Assembly: GCF_900141985.1 (NCBI RefSeq)
Contig: NZ_FQZK01000010.1
Span: 124,001 to 188,000 of the forward strand
Direction of reading: 5' to 3'
From: Nocardiopsis flavescens
GTDB lineage: Bacteria > Actinomycetota > Actinomycetes > Streptosporangiales > Streptosporangiaceae
Length of the DNA: 64,000 bases
Every line of letters begins with the position of its first letter. The stretch's first letter is position 1. The position numbers and the translations under genes were made by a program. The notes beneath the pieces were generated by a model. It had not been told where the DNA came from, ran no database searches, and saw only the letters and a list, made by a program, of their open reading frames with translations. Of this stretch, positions 62,411-64,000 are shown piece after piece.

Positions 62411-64000
62411 TCAGGGGGCGAGGGGCGCCGGGGCGCCCGTCCACAGCCGGAGCAGGTCGCCCATCTCGTCGATGACGTGGTCGGGGCGCAGCAGCGGGTC
62501 CCCGCCCGTCAGTGCCTGCTCGATGCGCTCGTCGGAGGCCGAGCCGCCGCGCACGACGACGGCGGTGCCCACGCCCGAGCGGCGGGCGGCCGCGGTGTCC
62601 CGCCAGGGCTTGTCGCCCACGAACCACGTCCGGGCGGGGTCGGCGTCCAGGGCGGTGAGGGCGGAGCGGACGGTGGCGGGGTCGGGTTTGCGGTGGCCCA
62701 GCTCGTCGGAGTACACGTGGGCGCCGATGAGGTGGGCGATGCCGAACCGGTCGAGCTCCTCGCGGACGGCGCGGCCGCACACGGTGTTGGAGACGACCGC
62801 GACGGGGATGCCGTGCTCGGCGCAGTGCTCCAGCACCTCGCGCACGCCGGTGCGCATCCGGGCCAGGCTCTTGGAGTCGGCGTATTCCAGGGTGAGCTGG
62901 GCGGACTCGGCGTACAGGAAGGCGCGGGCCCGCTCGGGCAGGTCGCGGCCGACCATGTCGTGCCAGAACGCGCGGGGGGTGATCTCAGGGATCGGGCCGT
63001 CCTCGTCGTGGCCGGCCTTCCAGTCGCGGTAGCGGTCGCGGCCGGTGCGCACCAGGGACAGGACGTCCCCGGTGGTGGTGGCGTAGCCCGCCCGGTCCAG
63101 GCGGCGTGCGAGCGAGGCGGCGAAGTCGCGCTGGACGCCGGGGGTGGCGCTGGAGACGGCGATCACCCCGCCCTGGTCGAGCAGGAGCGCGCCGGGCCCG
63201 CCGGGGCCCAGGGCGCGGCGGGCCGCGGCGGGCCCGTACGCCCGCGGCGGGGCGACCCGGACGAGGTCGTCCTCCCCGGCGCCGGGGGCGGCGGTGCGCG
63301 CCTGGGCGGGGACGAGGTCGGCGGCCTGCTCCGGAACGCTGTGCCAGAGGGGGTCGACCAGGCCCTCCGGGGTGTCGAAGACGGCGTCGGCGGTCTCCCG
63401 GACCGGGTAGGGCGGGGTGTCGGTGTGGTGGTGGCGGGTGAGGACGACGGCGGCGGCACCGGCGCGCCGCCCGGCGACGACGTCGCGGTCCTGGGTGTCG
63501 CCGACGTACCAGCAGCGTTCGGGGACGGTGCCCAGGGCGCGGGCGGCCAGGGCGATCATCTCGGGGTGGGGCTTGCGGATGCCGACCTCGTCGGAGTACA
63601 CCTGCACGCCCACCCGGTCCTGGAGCCCGGCCTCGCGCAGCAGCGACCGGTGGGCGCGGCCCGAGTGGGCGTTGGAGACGATGCCCACGCGCACGCCCAG
63701 AGTGCGGGCGGCGTGCAGGAGGTCGCGGATGCCGGGGCGCAGGCGGTGCTCGGACAGCAGGGTGGACATGTCGGCGAGCAGGGGGCCCGCGCTGCCTGCG
63801 AGGGTCTCCCGGACCGGGTCGGGCAGGTCGGAGGCGAGGAAGTCCGTCCAGATCTCGCGGTGGGTCAGCTCGCGGGGGGTGCGGCGGCGCCCGGCCGCGT
63901 TCTTCCAGTCCTTGAGGGCGGCCAGGCCGGCGTCCAGGGAGGCGCGCAGGTCCGCGGCGGGCACGTCGTGCCCGGCGCGCAGCAGGGTCTCGCGCAGGTG
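62411..64000 (-). CDS. Tandem HAD hydrolase, 5' end beyond the window
   Basis: This protein is truncated at the right edge: the frame is open through 64000 (at least 530 codons), and the catalytic N-terminal Asp strand of the first HAD domain is missing. Both domains show HAD landmarks. Domain 1 has VGIVSNAHSG, GIRKPHPEM and WYVGDTQDRDVVAGRRAG. Domain 2 has LLLDQGGVIAV (nucleophile strand), VAVVSNTVCG, GHRKPDPATV and WFVGDKPWRDTAAARRSG. Fused HAD pairs are rare. The position at the head of an ECF transporter operon suggests it dephosphorylates or processes the imported compound; this is inference. Confidence 0.8.
   Translation of the reverse strand, partial: HLRETLLRAGHDVPAADLRASLDAGLAALKDWKNAAGRRRTPRELTHREIWTDFLASDLPDPVRETLAGSAGPLLADMSTLLSEHRLRPGIRDLLHAARTLGVRVGIVSNAHSGRAHRSLLREAGLQDRVGVQVYSDEVGIRKPHPEMIALAARALGTVPERCWYVGDTQDRDVVAGRRAGAAAVVLTRHHHTDTPPYPVRETADAVFDTPEGLVDPLWHSVPEQAADLVPAQARTAAPGAGEDDLVRVAPPRAYGPAAARRALGPGGPGALLLDQGGVIAVSSATPGVQRDFAASLARRLDRAGYATTTGDVLSLVRTGRDRYRDWKAGHDEDGPIPEITPRAFWHDMVGRDLPERARAFLYAESAQLTLEYADSKSLARMRTGVREVLEHCAEHGIPVAVVSNTVCGRAVREELDRFGIAHLIGAHVYSDELGHRKPDPATVRSALTALDADPARTWFVGDKPWRDTAAARRSGVGTAVVVRGGSASDERIEQALTGGDPLLRPDHVIDEMGDLLRLWTGAPAPLAP

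Overview
The window is chromosomal DNA from a very GC-rich actinobacterium. Third-codon-position GC is so high that long shadow ORFs appear in nearly every frame. The order parE, DUF7455 protein, hrdB-type sigma factor, rnhB, nrdJ, nrdR, lexA resembles the Streptomyces chromosome. The tms-type genes for 10-methyl branched fatty acids, the adenosylcobalamin-dependent ribonucleotide reductase and the ECF and CUT1 transporters fit the Nocardiopsis/Thermobifida side of the actinobacteria. I infer a Nocardiopsaceae-like host; no marker here proves the genus. I see no insertion sequence, prophage, rRNA, CRISPR array or biosynthetic cluster.

Layout. 1-13,300: a PLP-dependent cysteine desulfhydrase-like enzyme, topoisomerase IV subunit B (parE), a small zinc-binding protein, a GNAT acetyltransferase, yaaA, the principal sigma factor, a PAS-GAF-SpoIIE phosphatase and two uncharacterised genes. 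13,300-24,700: a tyrosine phosphatase, a sugar-nucleotidyltransferase, a membrane-anchored double CbbX-type AAA ATPase, RNase HII, small membrane proteins, a coupled pair of SPFH proteins and a CBS protein. 24,700-26,200: a vapBC toxin-antitoxin cassette flanked by an exact 47-bp direct repeat. 26,200-33,200: nrdJ carrying two large inteins, then nrdR and lexA, with NrdR boxes, an SOS box and a DnaA-type box in the divergent control region.

33,200-47,900: a lipoprotein alpha/beta hydrolase, two anchored secreted proteins, leuS, an acyl-CoA synthetase, a three-gene sugar ABC transporter with no ATPase gene, and a tmsA-tmsB operon with a small third gene. 47,900-58,100: a glutamate racemase-like enzyme, conserved small proteins, a DinG-type helicase, an ArsR/SRPBCC module with a clear operator, and an AraC regulator divergent from a flavodoxin-fold oxidoreductase. 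58,100-64,000: 200-bp tandem repeats ending at tRNA-Ala(GGC), then an ECF transporter operon (S component, fused double ATPase, EcfT) preceded by a tandem HAD phosphatase that runs off the right edge.

DNA metabolism is well represented (parE, rnhB, nrdJ, nrdR, lexA, dinG-like). The divergent nrdR/lexA region places deoxynucleotide supply and the SOS response side by side. Nine genes share a leaderless layout: a TANNNT hexamer 6-8 nt before the start codon. Many gene ends carry perfect GC-rich hairpins without a T-run.
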